A DNA stretch of 64,000 nt from JALYZC01 sp963725645 (GCA_963725645.1 CAVRZD010000002.1:620001-684000); one strand, 5' to 3'. Positions 42,609 through 51,670 are shown, counted from the first letter of the stretch. The notes: generated by a model from the letters alone, not told the origin. A program made the numbers and translations.

Positions 42609-44097
42609 CTACGCCTCGGCGGGCGTCCGGCGGCCGTTGCCGGCCTCCGTCGGCTCGGCGGCTGTGCCGCCGCCGGATTTCGCCGCAGCGCCCTGCGCGC
42701 GCGCCGCGCGCTTGAGCTCCTCGAGCGAGTCCACGATCCCCCGCTCGATCACGTCGAGGTCGGGGAGCCCGTCGTAGTCGGCCAGCAGGCCGAAGTTGAG
42801 CTTGCCGTTGTAGGACATGATCGCGATCGCCAGCGCGTGGTGCTCGGGCAGGAAGGCGATCGGGAACAGGTCCTGCAGCTCGCGGCCGAGCACGTAGAGC
42901 GGGAACTGCGGCCCGGGCACGTTCGTGACGATCAGGTTGAACAGCCGCGTGGAGAAGTTGATCCGCGACGCCTGCGCGAGGATCGTCGGCGGCGCGAAGT
43001 TGTTGCACGCTCGCGATCACCTCGGCGCCGAGCGCCTGCTTGGACTCCTTCAGGCCGTCCATCTCCTGCTTGACGAACCGCAGGCGGGCGACCGGGTCGC
43101 CGATGTAGACGGGCAGCGGCCCGCGCATGGCGGCGATGCGGTTGCCGAGCGCGCCGCGGTCGTGCTCGCCGCGGATCGAGACCGGGACGAGGCCGCGCAG
43201 CTCGAGGCCCTCGGTGCGCACGCCGCGCGAGTGCAGCCACTCGCGCAGCGCCCCCGCGACGACCGTCAGCACGACGTCGTTGACGGTGCCGCCGAGCACG
43301 TTCTTGACCTGCTTGAACTCCTCGAGCTCGAAGCGCACGACGCCGATCCGGCGGTGCGGCCCGATGTCCACGTTCAGCGGCGTGTGCGGCGCCGGGTTGA
43401 GCCCCGCCCAGGCGATCTCGCCGACGCCCTCGACCGCCTCGCGCGCCCTGTTGATCGCGGTCTCGGGGTGCGTGGCGGCGGACACCGCACGCGCGGCCAC
43501 GTCGACCCCCGCCTTGACGATCCCGCGCACGCCGGCGGCGACCATCTCGGCGCCGGAGGGCTCGCGCGCAGCGACCCACTCCTCGTCGGCCTCGGGCTCG
43601 TTCGGCTTGGGCACCGGCTCGAGGTCGAACAGCACGGTCGCGAGGTCGACGCCGGCGATGCCGTCGATCAGCGCGTGATGCGTCTTGGTGATCAGCGCGA
43701 AGCGGTTGTCCTCGAGGCCCTCGATCATCCACGTCTCCCACAGCGGCTTGGCCCTGTCCAGGCGCTGGGAGAAGATCCGCGCGGCCAGCCGCAGCAGCTG
43801 CTCCTCGGTGCCGGGCTCGGGCAGCGCCGTGTGGCGCACGTGGTACTCGAGGTTGAAGTTGTGGTCGTCCACCCACAGCGGGCGCCCGGTCTCCAGCGGC
43901 GGGACGGCGAGCTTCTGCCGGTAGCGCGGGACGAGGTGGAGGCGGCCGCGGATGTGGTCGAGGAAGTCCTGGATCGCGGGCGGCGGTCCCTCGAAGATCG
44001 TGAGCCCGCCGACGTGCATGTGCGACGACTGGCCCTCGTTGTGCAGGAACGATGCGTCGATCGACGTCAACCGGTCCAGGTGCTGTGTCTGCGCCAT
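42609..44097 (-). CDS. Wax ester synthase/diacylglycerol acyltransferase (WS/DGAT), interrupted by a frameshift
   Basis: The frame is open from ATG 44097 for about 364 codons and then shifts near 43005, where ALGAEVIASV must join NNFAPPTILAQ. One extra base explains it, and the corrected protein is 495 residues. The active-site motif is KTHHALIDGIAG (HHxxxDG), preceded by DRAKPLWETWMIEGL. C-terminal NVPGPQFPLYVLG and AIAIMSYNGKLNFGL are the usual WS/DGAT blocks. These enzymes make wax esters or triacylglycerol from acyl-CoA, storage lipids common in actinobacteria. It is divergent from a glycosyltransferase. Confidence 0.9.
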
Positions 44098-44158
44098 TCG
44101 TTCCCCTTGCTTGCTCGCCGAGTCAAGCCTAACTGACGGACAACTACAGTCCCCTCTC

Positions 44159-45154
44159 GTGCCTCGGATCCTCTACGTGACCAGCCGCCGCGCGAGCTTC
44201 ATCGAGGTGGACCGCGAGCTGCTGGCGCAGCGCTTCGACGTGCGCGACCTCTACCAGCCGGGGCGGTGGGCGAACCCGCTGCGCGTGCTGCGGGCGCTGC
44301 GAGGCTGCGACGCCGTGGTCGGCTGGTGGGCGCACTGGCACACGTTCTGGCCGATCACGCTGGCCTGGCTGCTGCGCCGCCCCTCGGTCCTGATCATCGG
44401 CGGCTTCGATACCGCCAACGAGCCCGAGATCGGCTACGGCCACCAGCAGGGGGGCGCGCGCAAGCACCTCAGCCGCTGGATCATGCGCCGGGCCGGCGTC
44501 CTGGCAACGAATTCCGAGTACTCGCAGGGGGAGATCGAGCGCAACATCGGCATCGCGCCGGAGCGCGTGACCGTGATGCACCACGGCGTCCCCGACCCGT
44601 TCGGGGCCCTGCCCGAGAAGCCCGCCGAGCCGCTGGCCCTCACCGTCGGGAACGTGGACCGGCCGAACCTCGACCGCAAGGGCCTGCAGGCGTTCGCCCA
44701 GGCCGCGGACGAGCTGGCGGAGGTCGAGTTCGTGCTCGCCGGGCGCTTCGTCGACGACGCCGGGGAGGAGCTGCGCGCGGACGCGCCGGCGAACCTGCGC
44801 CTCACCGGCTGGGTCGAGGACGACGACCTGCTCGATCTCTACCGCCGCGCGGCGGTCTACGTCCAGGCCTCGCGCCACGAGGGCTTCGGCGTCTCGGTCG
44901 CCGAGGCGATGCTCGCCGGGTGCGTGCCGGTGGTGACGCGCGCCGGGGCGCTGCCCGAGGTGGTCGGCGACAGCGGCGTCCTGATCGACGTGCCGGCCGG
45001 TCCGAGCGCGGTCGCGGCCGCGATCCGCGAGGCGCTCGGCCGCGGATCGGGCGCCGGCCCCGCGGCGCGCGAGCGCGTGCTGAGCGAGTTCTCGCTCGAC
45101 GCCCGCGCAGCCGCGCTCCACGAACTCGTCGACCGGGCGCTGGCCGGGCGATAG
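44159..45154 (+). CDS. Glycosyltransferase family 4-like protein
   Basis: 331 residues of GT-B fold. N-terminal domain: PRILYVTSRRASFIEVDREL, AVVGWWAHWHTFWPITLAWL, LIIGGFDTANE. C-terminal domain: ALTVGNVDRPNLDRKGLQAF, YRRAAVYVQASRHEGFGVSV, EAMLAGCVPVVTRAGALPE, with the Glu of EGFG and the following E7 motif that bind the sugar nucleotide. The acceptor is unknown. GTG at 44159 is the first in-frame start; it is 61 bases from the divergent WS/DGAT gene. Confidence 0.88.
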   Translation: MPRILYVTSRRASFIEVDRELLAQRFDVRDLYQPGRWANPLRVLRALRGCDAVVGWWAHWHTFWPITLAWLLRRPSVLIIGGFDTANEPEIGYGHQQGGARKHLSRWIMRRAGVLATNSEYSQGEIERNIGIAPERVTVMHHGVPDPFGALPEKPAEPLALTVGNVDRPNLDRKGLQAFAQAADELAEVEFVLAGRFVDDAGEELRADAPANLRLTGWVEDDDLLDLYRRAAVYVQASRHEGFGVSVAEAMLAGCVPVVTRAGALPEVVGDSGVLIDVPAGPSAVAAAIREALGRGSGAGPAARERVLSEFSLDARAAALHELVDRALAGR

Positions 45155-45188
45155 GGTCGCGCCGACCACCACAAAGGGGAGGATCTTC

Positions 45189-45488
45189 ATGCTCGTCTTC
45201 TTCAGCGCTCGCCGGCTCAAGCCGGACAGCTTCGACCAGTTCCGCCGCGCCTGGCAGCCCGGCGAGGGCCAGGAGGACCTGCCCGAGGGCGCGGTCGCCA
45301 TCTACCACGCCCGCAACCGCAAGGACCCCGACGAGGTGATCTCGTTCGGCATCTTCGACGTCGACGACCCCTCCGAGGTTCGCGGCGACGAGCAGGCGGA
45401 GCTCGCGCGCCAGGACGCGATGGCCGCGTTCGTGCAGAACATCCCGCTCGAGGGCGTCTACGAGGTGATCGAGGAGATCAAGCCGTAG
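45189..45488 (+). CDS. Small ABM-like (dimeric alpha-beta-barrel) protein
   Basis: 99 residues. Pattern of a ferredoxin-like barrel: FFSARRLKPDSFDQFRRAWQ, AVAIYHARNRKDPDEVISFG, FDVDDPSEVRGDEQAELARQ, GVYEVIEEI. Similar proteins act as small monooxygenases or heme-degrading enzymes, but the family is broad. GGGGAGG precedes the ATG. Its last 11 bases overlap the convergent gene at 45478. Confidence 0.65.
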   Translation: MLVFFSARRLKPDSFDQFRRAWQPGEGQEDLPEGAVAIYHARNRKDPDEVISFGIFDVDDPSEVRGDEQAELARQDAMAAFVQNIPLEGVYEVIEEIKP

Positions 45489-46209
45489 AGGAAGGCGACG
45501 TCCCGCCCACCTCGGGCTTCGCGGCCCCGTAGCGCTCCCAGTGACGCGCGGGGATGTCGGCCGGGTCCTTGTACCAGTACCAGGTGCACGGGTCGCGGTC
45601 GAAGTCCTCGGGCGGATCGGACGGATACACGGGGTAGCCGATCCAGCGGATCGGCAGCGCCTCGTTCATGAACGCGCAGTGGGTGCAGTAGAGGGGGAAG
45701 CCCTCGCGGCCGTAGGTCCAGTCGTGCGCCTCGTCCGTGACGCCCCACCCGTCGGGGCCGTAGCGGCGGTTGCGCCACAGCCGCTGGCCCGAGCCGCACG
45801 GGTTCATCGTGAACACGAGCTTCTCGTCGTCCTCCGCGATCTCGAACGCACCCGCGTTCGGGCCGACACCGCTGGTCGAATGCGCGCGCCAGGTTGCGGC
45901 GAGCGCCTGGGCGATCTGCTTGCGGTCGGTCGCGGCGATCGTCTCCACCGGACCGCGCCAGCTGCGCTCGAGGCTGTAGGTCCACGCCTCCTCGACGCCG
46001 TCGTCGCCCAGTCGCTCCTTGACGAACGAGATCAGGCCGGCCACGCCGTCCACGAGCAGGTCGTGCATGAACTGCGACTCGTGCTTCATCTCCTCGCACA
46101 GCGCCCGCGCGCGCTCGGGTTCACCGGCATCGATCGCCTCGATCGCGCGGTCCATCGTGGGGCGGGAGAGCTCGGAGAGCTCGTCGTCGGTGAACCATCG
46201 CTCGGCCAT
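45478..46209 (-). CDS. Unknown protein with a CxxC motif, divergent from the phosphotransferase
   Basis: 243 residues. N-terminal helical half: TDDELSELSRPTMDRAIEAI, HESQFMHDLLVDGVAGLISF. C-terminal half: TMNPCGSGQRLWRNRRYGP and FPLYCTHCAFMNEALPIRWI, where a Cys-Gly-Ser-Gly and a YCTHC pair could bind metal. I do not recognise a family. GAGGAG supports ATG 46209. The gene starts opposite the phosphotransferase start, so both may respond to one promoter region. A role in the same pathway is possible. Confidence 0.65.
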   Translation of the reverse strand: MAERWFTDDELSELSRPTMDRAIEAIDAGEPERARALCEEMKHESQFMHDLLVDGVAGLISFVKERLGDDGVEEAWTYSLERSWRGPVETIAATDRKQIAQALAATWRAHSTSGVGPNAGAFEIAEDDEKLVFTMNPCGSGQRLWRNRRYGPDGWGVTDEAHDWTYGREGFPLYCTHCAFMNEALPIRWIGYPVYPSDPPEDFDRDPCTWYWYKDPADIPARHWERYGAAKPEVGGTSPSSTA

Positions 46210-46249
46210 GCTCGCTCCTCGTTCGCTCGTCACTACCCTCCCGCGCATC

Positions 46250-47236
46250 TTGACCGAGCCCGAGGAGCTGCGCGAGGAGCTCGTCGCCGTCGTCGAGGAG
46301 GACCTCGGCGCGGGCGTTCGCATCGAGGAGCTGCAGCCGCTGGTCGGCGGCGCATCGCGCGAGCTGTGGTCGTTCGACCTCGTGGCCGGTGACGAGCGCC
46401 GGGCGTGCGTGCTGCGCCGCGATCCCGAGGGCGTGGGCGACCCCGCGGGGCGCCGGCGCGAATGGGAGGTGCTGCGGGCGGCCCACGACGCCGGCGTGCC
46501 CGTGCCCGAGCCGCTGTGGTTCGTCGACTCGGCCGCGGGTGCGGGCTTCGTGATGGAGCGGCTCGAGGGCGAGGCGATCGCGCGGCGGCTGCTGCGCGAG
46601 GACCGGTACGCGACCGCCCGTGAGCGGCTGACCGGGCAGCTCGCCGCCGCGGCGGCGCGGACGCACGCGATCCCGCTGGAGGGGCTGCCCTCGGTGGCGG
46701 CGCCGGAGGACGCGCCGGCCGAGGCGTCGGTGGCGGCGCTGGAGGCCGAGCTCGACCGCATCGACGAGCCGCATCCGGCGCTCGAGCTCGGGCTGCGCTG
46801 GCTGCGCCGGCATCTCCCCGAGCCCGTGGCGCCGGGGCTCGTTCACGGCGACTTCCGCACCGGCAACGTCCTGGTGGACGAGGGCGGCCTCGTGGCGGCG
46901 CTCGACTGGGAGCTCTGCCACGCCGGCGACCCCGTCGAGGACCTCGGCTGGCTGTGCATCCGCTCGTGGCGGTTCGGCGCGGACGACCGGCCCGCCGGCG
47001 GCTTCGGCTCGCGCGACGACCTGCTGGCGGCCTACGCCGCGGCGGGCGGGCGCGAGGTGACGCGCGAGGAGCTCCGCTTCTGGGAGGTGTTCGGAAACGT
47101 CCGCTGGGGGGTGATCTGCCTCGTCCAGGCGGACGCCCACCTGTCGGGCGCCGTCCGGTCGCTCGAGCGCGCGGCGATCGGCCGCCGCACGTGCGAGCCC
47201 GAATGGGACCTGCTGGCGATGATCGGGGAGGCCTGA
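46250..47236 (+). CDS. APH/ChoK-type phosphotransferase (LvaA-like, ACAD10/11 N-terminal-domain-like)
   Basis: 328 residues from TTG; ATG 46208 is also in frame. Kinase motifs: LVGGASRELWSFDLVAGDER, VPEPLWFVDSAAGAGFVMER, catalytic LVHGDFRTGNVLVDE at about residue 202, and ALDWELCHAGDP carrying the Mg-binding Asp. Such kinases next to a DUF6285 protein and an acyl-CoA dehydrogenase match the LvaA/LvaB/LvaC set of Pseudomonas, where LvaA phosphorylates the 4-hydroxyl of a 4-hydroxyacyl-CoA. The same pairing is fused in animal ACAD10/ACAD11. Substrate range here is inference. The next gene starts one base after the stop. Confidence 0.85.
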   Translation: MTEPEELREELVAVVEEDLGAGVRIEELQPLVGGASRELWSFDLVAGDERRACVLRRDPEGVGDPAGRRREWEVLRAAHDAGVPVPEPLWFVDSAAGAGFVMERLEGEAIARRLLREDRYATARERLTGQLAAAAARTHAIPLEGLPSVAAPEDAPAEASVAALEAELDRIDEPHPALELGLRWLRRHLPEPVAPGLVHGDFRTGNVLVDEGGLVAALDWELCHAGDPVEDLGWLCIRSWRFGADDRPAGGFGSRDDLLAAYAAAGGREVTREELRFWEVFGNVRWGVICLVQADAHLSGAVRSLERAAIGRRTCEPEWDLLAMIGEA

Positions 47237-47237
47237 G

Positions 47238-47663
47238 GTGCAGGACCGCCCCGACGCCGCGGAGCTGGCGGCCGCGCTCGCGCAGTTCCTGCTCGAGCAG
47301 GTGCGCCCGGCGGTGCCGCGGGAGCTTCGCTTTCAGGTCCTCGTGGCGGCCAACACGGCGGCGATCCTGGCGCGCGAGGCCGCTGTCGATGACGATCCCG
47401 TTGTCGAGGAAGCAGAGCGTCTCCTCGCCCTCGTCGGTGATGATCGCGACGCCTGGCTCGTAGAGACGGAGTCAGGCCGGCGCTACCTCGCCGATCGGGA
47501 CGAGTTTCGCGCGCTCCAGCAGGAGGTGGCCGACGCCATCCGCGCCGGCGCGCTCGACGACCGCTGGGAGGACGCCGTCGCGGTCCTGCGCGAATCGGTC
47601 CGGGCCAAGCTGGCCGTCGCCCATCCAGGGTACGACGGTCTCGCCGACGACGGCCGCGATTGA
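47238..47663 (+). CDS. DUF6285 protein (LvaB-like)
   Basis: 141 residues, helical: DAAELAAALAQFLLEQVRPA, FQVLVAANTAAILAREA, DRWEDAVAVLRESVRAKLAV. It begins one base after the phosphotransferase stop, with GTG. This domain family is nearly always next to phosphotransferase genes of this type, as I recall. In Pseudomonas the small LvaB protein is needed for LvaA activity. A role as partner subunit of the kinase is likely but inferred from context only. Confidence 0.78.
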   Translation: MQDRPDAAELAAALAQFLLEQVRPAVPRELRFQVLVAANTAAILAREAAVDDDPVVEEAERLLALVGDDRDAWLVETESGRRYLADRDEFRALQQEVADAIRAGALDDRWEDAVAVLRESVRAKLAVAHPGYDGLADDGRD

Positions 47664-47704
47664 GGGGGCGAAACTTCGGGCAGGCTGGCCTGTTGAGGGC
47701 AGCA

Positions 47705-49210
47705 GTGGAGGCACGTGGAGCCGTAGGACGCCTGGTGGCCGTCGCAGGCGCGCTCGTCGCGCTGGCGCTGGCCGCACCCGCGGCGGCATCGGCCGCGTCC
47801 ATCACGATCGACGACGTCACGCCGCTGGAGGGCAACTCCGGGACGACGACGGCCAACTTCGTCGTCCACCTGTCCGCCAATGCGCCGTCGGGCGGCGTCA
47901 CGGTCGACTACACGACGCAGGCCGGCTCGGCCACCGCGCCGGCCGACTACACCGCGGCCTCGGGGACCGCCACGATCGCCGAGGGCACCAGCACCGCCGT
48001 GATCCCGGTCTCGATCGTCGGGGACACGCTCCCCGAGGGCAACGAGACGTTCACGGTCAAGCTCTCGAACGCGTCGGGCAGCAACACGATCGCCGACGAC
48101 ACGGGGACCGGGACGATCGTCGACGACGACCCGCTCCCGTCGCTCCGCGTCAACGACGTGAGCCTCACCGAGGGCAACACGGGGACGCGCAGCGCCACGT
48201 TCACAGTGACCCAGTCGGCGGTCTCGGGCAAGGACGTGACGGTCCACTACGCGACGTCCGACAACAGCGCGAAGGCGCCGGGCGACTACACCGCCGTGTC
48301 CGGCACCCTCACGATTCCCGCCGGCTCCACCTCGCGGACCGTGACGGTGCCCGTGCGCGGCGACACGCTCGACGAGAGCAACGAGACCTTCAACCTCAAC
48401 CTGTCCAGCGCGTCCGGCGCGACGATCGCCGACTCGCGCGGCGTGGGCACGATCCGGGACGACGACGCCGCGCCGCGGATGACGGTCGACGACGCCCGCG
48501 TGCGCGAGGGCAACAGCGGCCTGAAGCCGATCGCCTTCGTGGTCCGCCTGTCGCAGGCCAGCGGGCGGACGGTCACGGTGAGGTACCGGACCGAGCGGCG
48601 TTCGGCGATCGCCGGCAGCGACTACGTGGGCGCGTCGGGCACGCTCAGCATTCCCGCCGGCACGACGGCGAAGGCGATCGTGATCAACCTCATCGGCGAT
48701 CGTCGCGCGGAGGCCGACGAGAACTTCAACCTCAGACTCTCCAACGCGAGCAATGCGTCGCTGCGCGACTCCCTCGCGGTGGGCACGATCGTCAACGACG
48801 ACGTCCCGCCTCGCATCACGCGCTACAGCATCTCGCCCAAGACGTTCCGCGCTGCCGCGCGCGGCGCCAGCGCGGCGGCGCGCCCGCCGGTCGGCACGAC
48901 CGTGCGGTTCCGGCTCTCGCAGGCGGCGACGGTGACCTTCCACGTCCAGCGCGCCGCGCGGGGCCGCCGGGTCGGCGGGCGCTGCGCCGCGCCGCGCCGC
49001 TCCAACCGCGGGCGCCGCGCCTGCGTGCGCTACGTGACGCTGCGCGGGAGCTTCAAGGTGGCCGGGAAGGCCGGCGCCAACGTGCTGCGCTTCACGGGCC
49101 GGCTGCGCGGTCGGCGCCTCGGCCCGGCGCGCTACAAGCTCGTCGCGCAGGCGGGCAACTCGCTCGGTCGCTCGGCGGCCCGCGCGATCCGGTTCCGGAT
49201 CGTCGGGTAA
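47705..49210 (+). CDS. Secreted Calx-beta-repeat surface protein
   Basis: 501 residues from GTG 47705 with GAGGG at 47695-47699. A signal peptide (LVAVAGALVALALAAPAAAS) precedes three Calx-beta repeats, each about 110 residues, with the pattern VTPLEGNSGTTTANFVVHLS, DYTAASGTATIAEGTSTAVI and GNETFTVKLSNASG. The last copy ends at DDVPPR. A C-terminal basic domain follows: FRLSQAATVTFHVQRAARG, RRVGGRCAAPRRSNRGRRAC and LRFTGRLRGRRLGPARYKL. It shares this domain with the RCC1 protein at 35055-37230. It probably sits at the cell surface and may bind calcium. It interrupts the Lva-like gene set. Confidence 0.88.
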   Translation: MEARGAVGRLVAVAGALVALALAAPAAASAASITIDDVTPLEGNSGTTTANFVVHLSANAPSGGVTVDYTTQAGSATAPADYTAASGTATIAEGTSTAVIPVSIVGDTLPEGNETFTVKLSNASGSNTIADDTGTGTIVDDDPLPSLRVNDVSLTEGNTGTRSATFTVTQSAVSGKDVTVHYATSDNSAKAPGDYTAVSGTLTIPAGSTSRTVTVPVRGDTLDESNETFNLNLSSASGATIADSRGVGTIRDDDAAPRMTVDDARVREGNSGLKPIAFVVRLSQASGRTVTVRYRTERRSAIAGSDYVGASGTLSIPAGTTAKAIVINLIGDRRAEADENFNLRLSNASNASLRDSLAVGTIVNDDVPPRITRYSISPKTFRAAARGASAAARPPVGTTVRFRLSQAATVTFHVQRAARGRRVGGRCAAPRRSNRGRRACVRYVTLRGSFKVAGKAGANVLRFTGRLRGRRLGPARYKLVAQAGNSLGRSAARAIRFRIVG

Positions 49211-49220
49211 CTGCCCGACC

Positions 49221-49392
49221 GGCGGAGGGTCTGCTGTTTGCAGACCCGGAGCTGGGAGGGCCCGGAGGAGGGCGCAGCCCGACGGTCACGGCGGCGGAGG
49301 GTCTGCTGTTTGCAGACCCGGAGCTGGGAGGGCCCGGAGGAGGGCGCAGCCCGACGGTCACGGCGGCGGAGGGTCTGCTGTACAGCAGACCC
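49221..49392. repeat. Three tandem 72-bp units each with a hairpin (REP-like or terminator array)
   Basis: Units begin at 49221, 49293 and 49365 and match base for base over the compared length; the third is cut short. Units one and two carry the hairpin GGGTCTGC-TGTTT-GCAGACCC at 49227-49247 and 49299-49319. In unit three the hairpin is a perfect 22-base palindrome at 49371-49392 with half-site GGGTCTGCTGT. The array lies between the Calx-beta gene and the acyl-CoA dehydrogenase gene. It may terminate transcription or be a mobile palindromic element. There are no T-runs after the hairpins. Confidence 0.85.
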
Positions 49393-49454
49393 GGGAGCCG
49401 TGGACGGAGAGTAGGCTCCGTATTCCCCCGGACGAGGCGACGAAGGAGAGCGAC

Positions 49455-50750
49455 ATGGCGTGGGATTTCTCGACTGATCCCGAGTTCCAGGCGCACCTGG
49501 ACTGGATGACGGAGTTCGTGCGCGAGGAGATCTGGCCCATGGAGACCCTGGACCTCGAGCTGGAGCAGATCGACCGCGCCATGGCGCCGCTCCAGGAGCG
49601 CGTGAAGGAGCGCGGGCTGTGGGCGGCGCACCTCGATCCCGAGCTCGGCGGCCAGGGCTACGGCCAGGTCAAGCTCGGGCTCATGCACGAGATCCTCGGC
49701 ACCTCGCCGTACGCGCCGCTGGTCTTCGGCAACCAGGCGCCGGACTCCGGCAACTCGGAGATCCTCGCCCTCGCCGGCACGCCCGAGCAGAAGGACCGCT
49801 GGCTGCACCCGCTTCTGGCCGGCGACCTGAAGTCCGCCTTCTCGATGACCGAGCCCGAGACTGCCGGCTCCGATCCCACGCAGCTGCAGACGCGCGCGGT
49901 CCGCGACGGCGACGAGTGGGTCATCAACGGCCACAAGTGGTTCTCGTCGAACGCCTCGATCGCCGACTTCCTCATCGTGATGGCCGTGACCGACCCCGAG
50001 GCGCGGCCGTACCAGCGCGCCTCGATGATCATCGTCCCGGTCGACACGCCGGGCGTCGACATCGTGCGCGACGTTCCGACCATGGAGCACCCGGCGGAGG
50101 AGTTCGGGCGCTACGGCGGCCACGCCGAGATCTACTACCGCGACGTGCGCGTGCCCGCGGAGAACCTGCTCGGCGCCGAGGGCGCCGGCTTCCTCATCGC
50201 CCAGCAGCGGCTCGGCCCCGGGCGCATCCACCACTGCATGCGCTGGCTGGGCGTCTCCAAGCGCGCCTTCGACATGCTGTGCGAGCGCTCGCTCTACCGC
50301 GAGGCGCACGGCTCGGTGCTGGCCGAGAAGCAGACGGTCCAGAACTGGATCGCCGACTCGGCCGCCGAGATGCAGGCCGCGCGGCTGATGACGCTGCACG
50401 CCGCGTGGAAGATGGACACCGAGGGCGCATCCGCGGCGCGCCAGGAGATCTCGCTGATCAAGTTCTACGGCGCCAACGTGCTCTGCAACGTGATCGACCG
50501 CGCGCTCCAGGTGCACGGCGCGCTCGGCTACTCGACCGACCTGCCGCTCGAGGCGATGTACCGCTACGCGCGGGCCGCCCGCTTCTACGACGGGCCCGAC
50601 GAGGTGCACCGCGCCTCGGTGGCGCGGCAGATCCTGCGCGGGTACGAGCCGCCGGCCGACGGGGTGCCGAGCGAGCACGTGCCGACGCGCCGAGCGGCGG
50701 CCCAGGAGAAGTTCGCGGATCTGCTGGAGCTCGTGACGCAGAACGACTGA
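49455..50750 (+). CDS. Acyl-CoA dehydrogenase (LvaC/ACAD10-11-like)
   Basis: 431 residues. Acyl-CoA dehydrogenase blocks in order: LWAAHLDPELGGQGYGQVKL, AFSMTEPETAGSDPTQLQT (FAD and substrate), WVINGHKWFSSNAS, GPGRIHHCMRW, and ALQVHGALGYSTDLPLEAMY with RFYDGPDEVHRASVARQIL at the C-terminus. The group with IHHCMRW and EVHRASVAR matches ACAD10/11 and LvaC rather than short-chain dehydrogenases. In the LvaC reaction phosphate is removed to give an enoyl-CoA for beta-oxidation. AAGGAGAGCGAC precedes ATG 49455. Confidence 0.92.
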   Translation: MAWDFSTDPEFQAHLDWMTEFVREEIWPMETLDLELEQIDRAMAPLQERVKERGLWAAHLDPELGGQGYGQVKLGLMHEILGTSPYAPLVFGNQAPDSGNSEILALAGTPEQKDRWLHPLLAGDLKSAFSMTEPETAGSDPTQLQTRAVRDGDEWVINGHKWFSSNASIADFLIVMAVTDPEARPYQRASMIIVPVDTPGVDIVRDVPTMEHPAEEFGRYGGHAEIYYRDVRVPAENLLGAEGAGFLIAQQRLGPGRIHHCMRWLGVSKRAFDMLCERSLYREAHGSVLAEKQTVQNWIADSAAEMQAARLMTLHAAWKMDTEGASAARQEISLIKFYGANVLCNVIDRALQVHGALGYSTDLPLEAMYRYARAARFYDGPDEVHRASVARQILRGYEPPADGVPSEHVPTRRAAAQEKFADLLELVTQND

Positions 50751-50778
50751 GGCGTCGGGCCTCACGCATCAGGCATCA

Positions 50779-51666
50779 GTGCGGTTGCTCGTCGGCGCTC
50801 TGGTCGTTCAGGTCGTTGTGGCCGGGGCGTTCATCGCGCTTGCGGCGACGGACTTCTCGGTGTTTCGCGGTGGGTCCGGTGGAGCGCCCCGGGCGAGCGC
50901 CGATCGCTTCGACGGGGCGCGGGCGTTTCGCGAGCTGAAGGCGCAGGTCGCGCTGGGGCCGCGGCCGGCGGGGTCGGCGGCGTCACGGCGGCTGGCGGAG
51001 CGGCTGCGCCGGGAGCTGCCCGGTGGAGCGTTCGAGCCGGTGCCGGGCGGGCTGGTCAACGTCGTCGGAGCGCTGCCGGGGCGCGAGCCCGCGATCCTCG
51101 TCGCAGCGCACTACGACACCAAGGACCTCCCCGGCTTCGTGGGGGCCAACGACGGTGCCGGAGGGACGGCGGCCGTGGTCGAGCTGGCGCGCGCGCTGCA
51201 GCGGACCGGCGCGCCCGGTGACCGCGCGGTGCGCTTCGCCGCGTTCGACGGCGAGGAGAGTCCGCGCGGCTCGCGCGCGTTCCTCCGCGACGGGCTGCGG
51301 GGGAGTCGCGCCTACGCCGGCGCGCACGCGAGGCAGCTGCGAGAGGTGGTCGTGGTCGACTTCGTCGCCGACCGGCGGCTCTCGCTACCGCGCGAGCGCG
51401 GCTCGGACCCGGTGCTGTGGGCCCGGCTCCGAGCCGCCGCGCGGCGCGTCGGCGTCGTGAGCCTGTTTCCGAACCGGGTGCGGGGAGGGATCGAGGACGA
51501 CCACACGCCGTTCGCCGCCGCCGGACTCCCGGCGATCGACCTGATCGACTTCGACTACCCGCCCTTCCACACGCGCCGCGACAACCTCGGCGCGGTGTCG
51601 GAGCGCAGCCTCGACGCCGCCGGCGAAGCGCTCGTCGAGCTGGTGCGCGCCGAGCGGAGGAGCTGA
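50779..51666 (+). CDS. M28-family zinc peptidase, membrane-anchored or secreted
   Basis: 295 residues. An N-terminal signal anchor (LLVGALVVQVVVAGAFIAL) leads to the M28 metal motifs: VAAHYDTKDLPGFVGANDGA (His, Asp and Asp), FAAFDGEESPRGS (Glu-Glu), VVVDFVADRRLS (Asp) and the final DYPPFHTRRDNLG (His). All five ligands of the co-catalytic zinc pair can be placed. This is aminopeptidase or glutaminyl-cyclase-like. It starts GTG 28 bases after the acyl-CoA dehydrogenase. Substrate unknown. Confidence 0.9.
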   Translation: MRLLVGALVVQVVVAGAFIALAATDFSVFRGGSGGAPRASADRFDGARAFRELKAQVALGPRPAGSAASRRLAERLRRELPGGAFEPVPGGLVNVVGALPGREPAILVAAHYDTKDLPGFVGANDGAGGTAAVVELARALQRTGAPGDRAVRFAAFDGEESPRGSRAFLRDGLRGSRAYAGAHARQLREVVVVDFVADRRLSLPRERGSDPVLWARLRAAARRVGVVSLFPNRVRGGIEDDHTPFAAAGLPAIDLIDFDYPPFHTRRDNLGAVSERSLDAAGEALVELVRAERRS

Positions 51667-51670
51667 CGCG

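Noticed and set aside
39952..44097. 1381-residue minus-strand open frame
   Set aside because: Only the first 370 or so residues are WS/DGAT. The remainder is the shadow of the subtilase and other genes reached because a frameshift removed the true end.
42925..44136. 403-residue open frame on the plus strand across the WS/DGAT gene
   Set aside because: Rich in His, Arg, Leu and Asp without any family motif, and it is the mirror of a clear WS/DGAT protein on minus. Typical shadow of a high-GC gene.
49221..49392. CRISPR array
   Set aside because: Units are contiguous 72-bp copies with no variable spacers, and no cas gene is near.
49092..50765. Repeated PPPGPPSSGSANSRPS peptide on minus as a collagen-like protein
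   Set aside because: It is the translation of the three 72-bp repeats and of the reverse of the acyl-CoA dehydrogenase gene.
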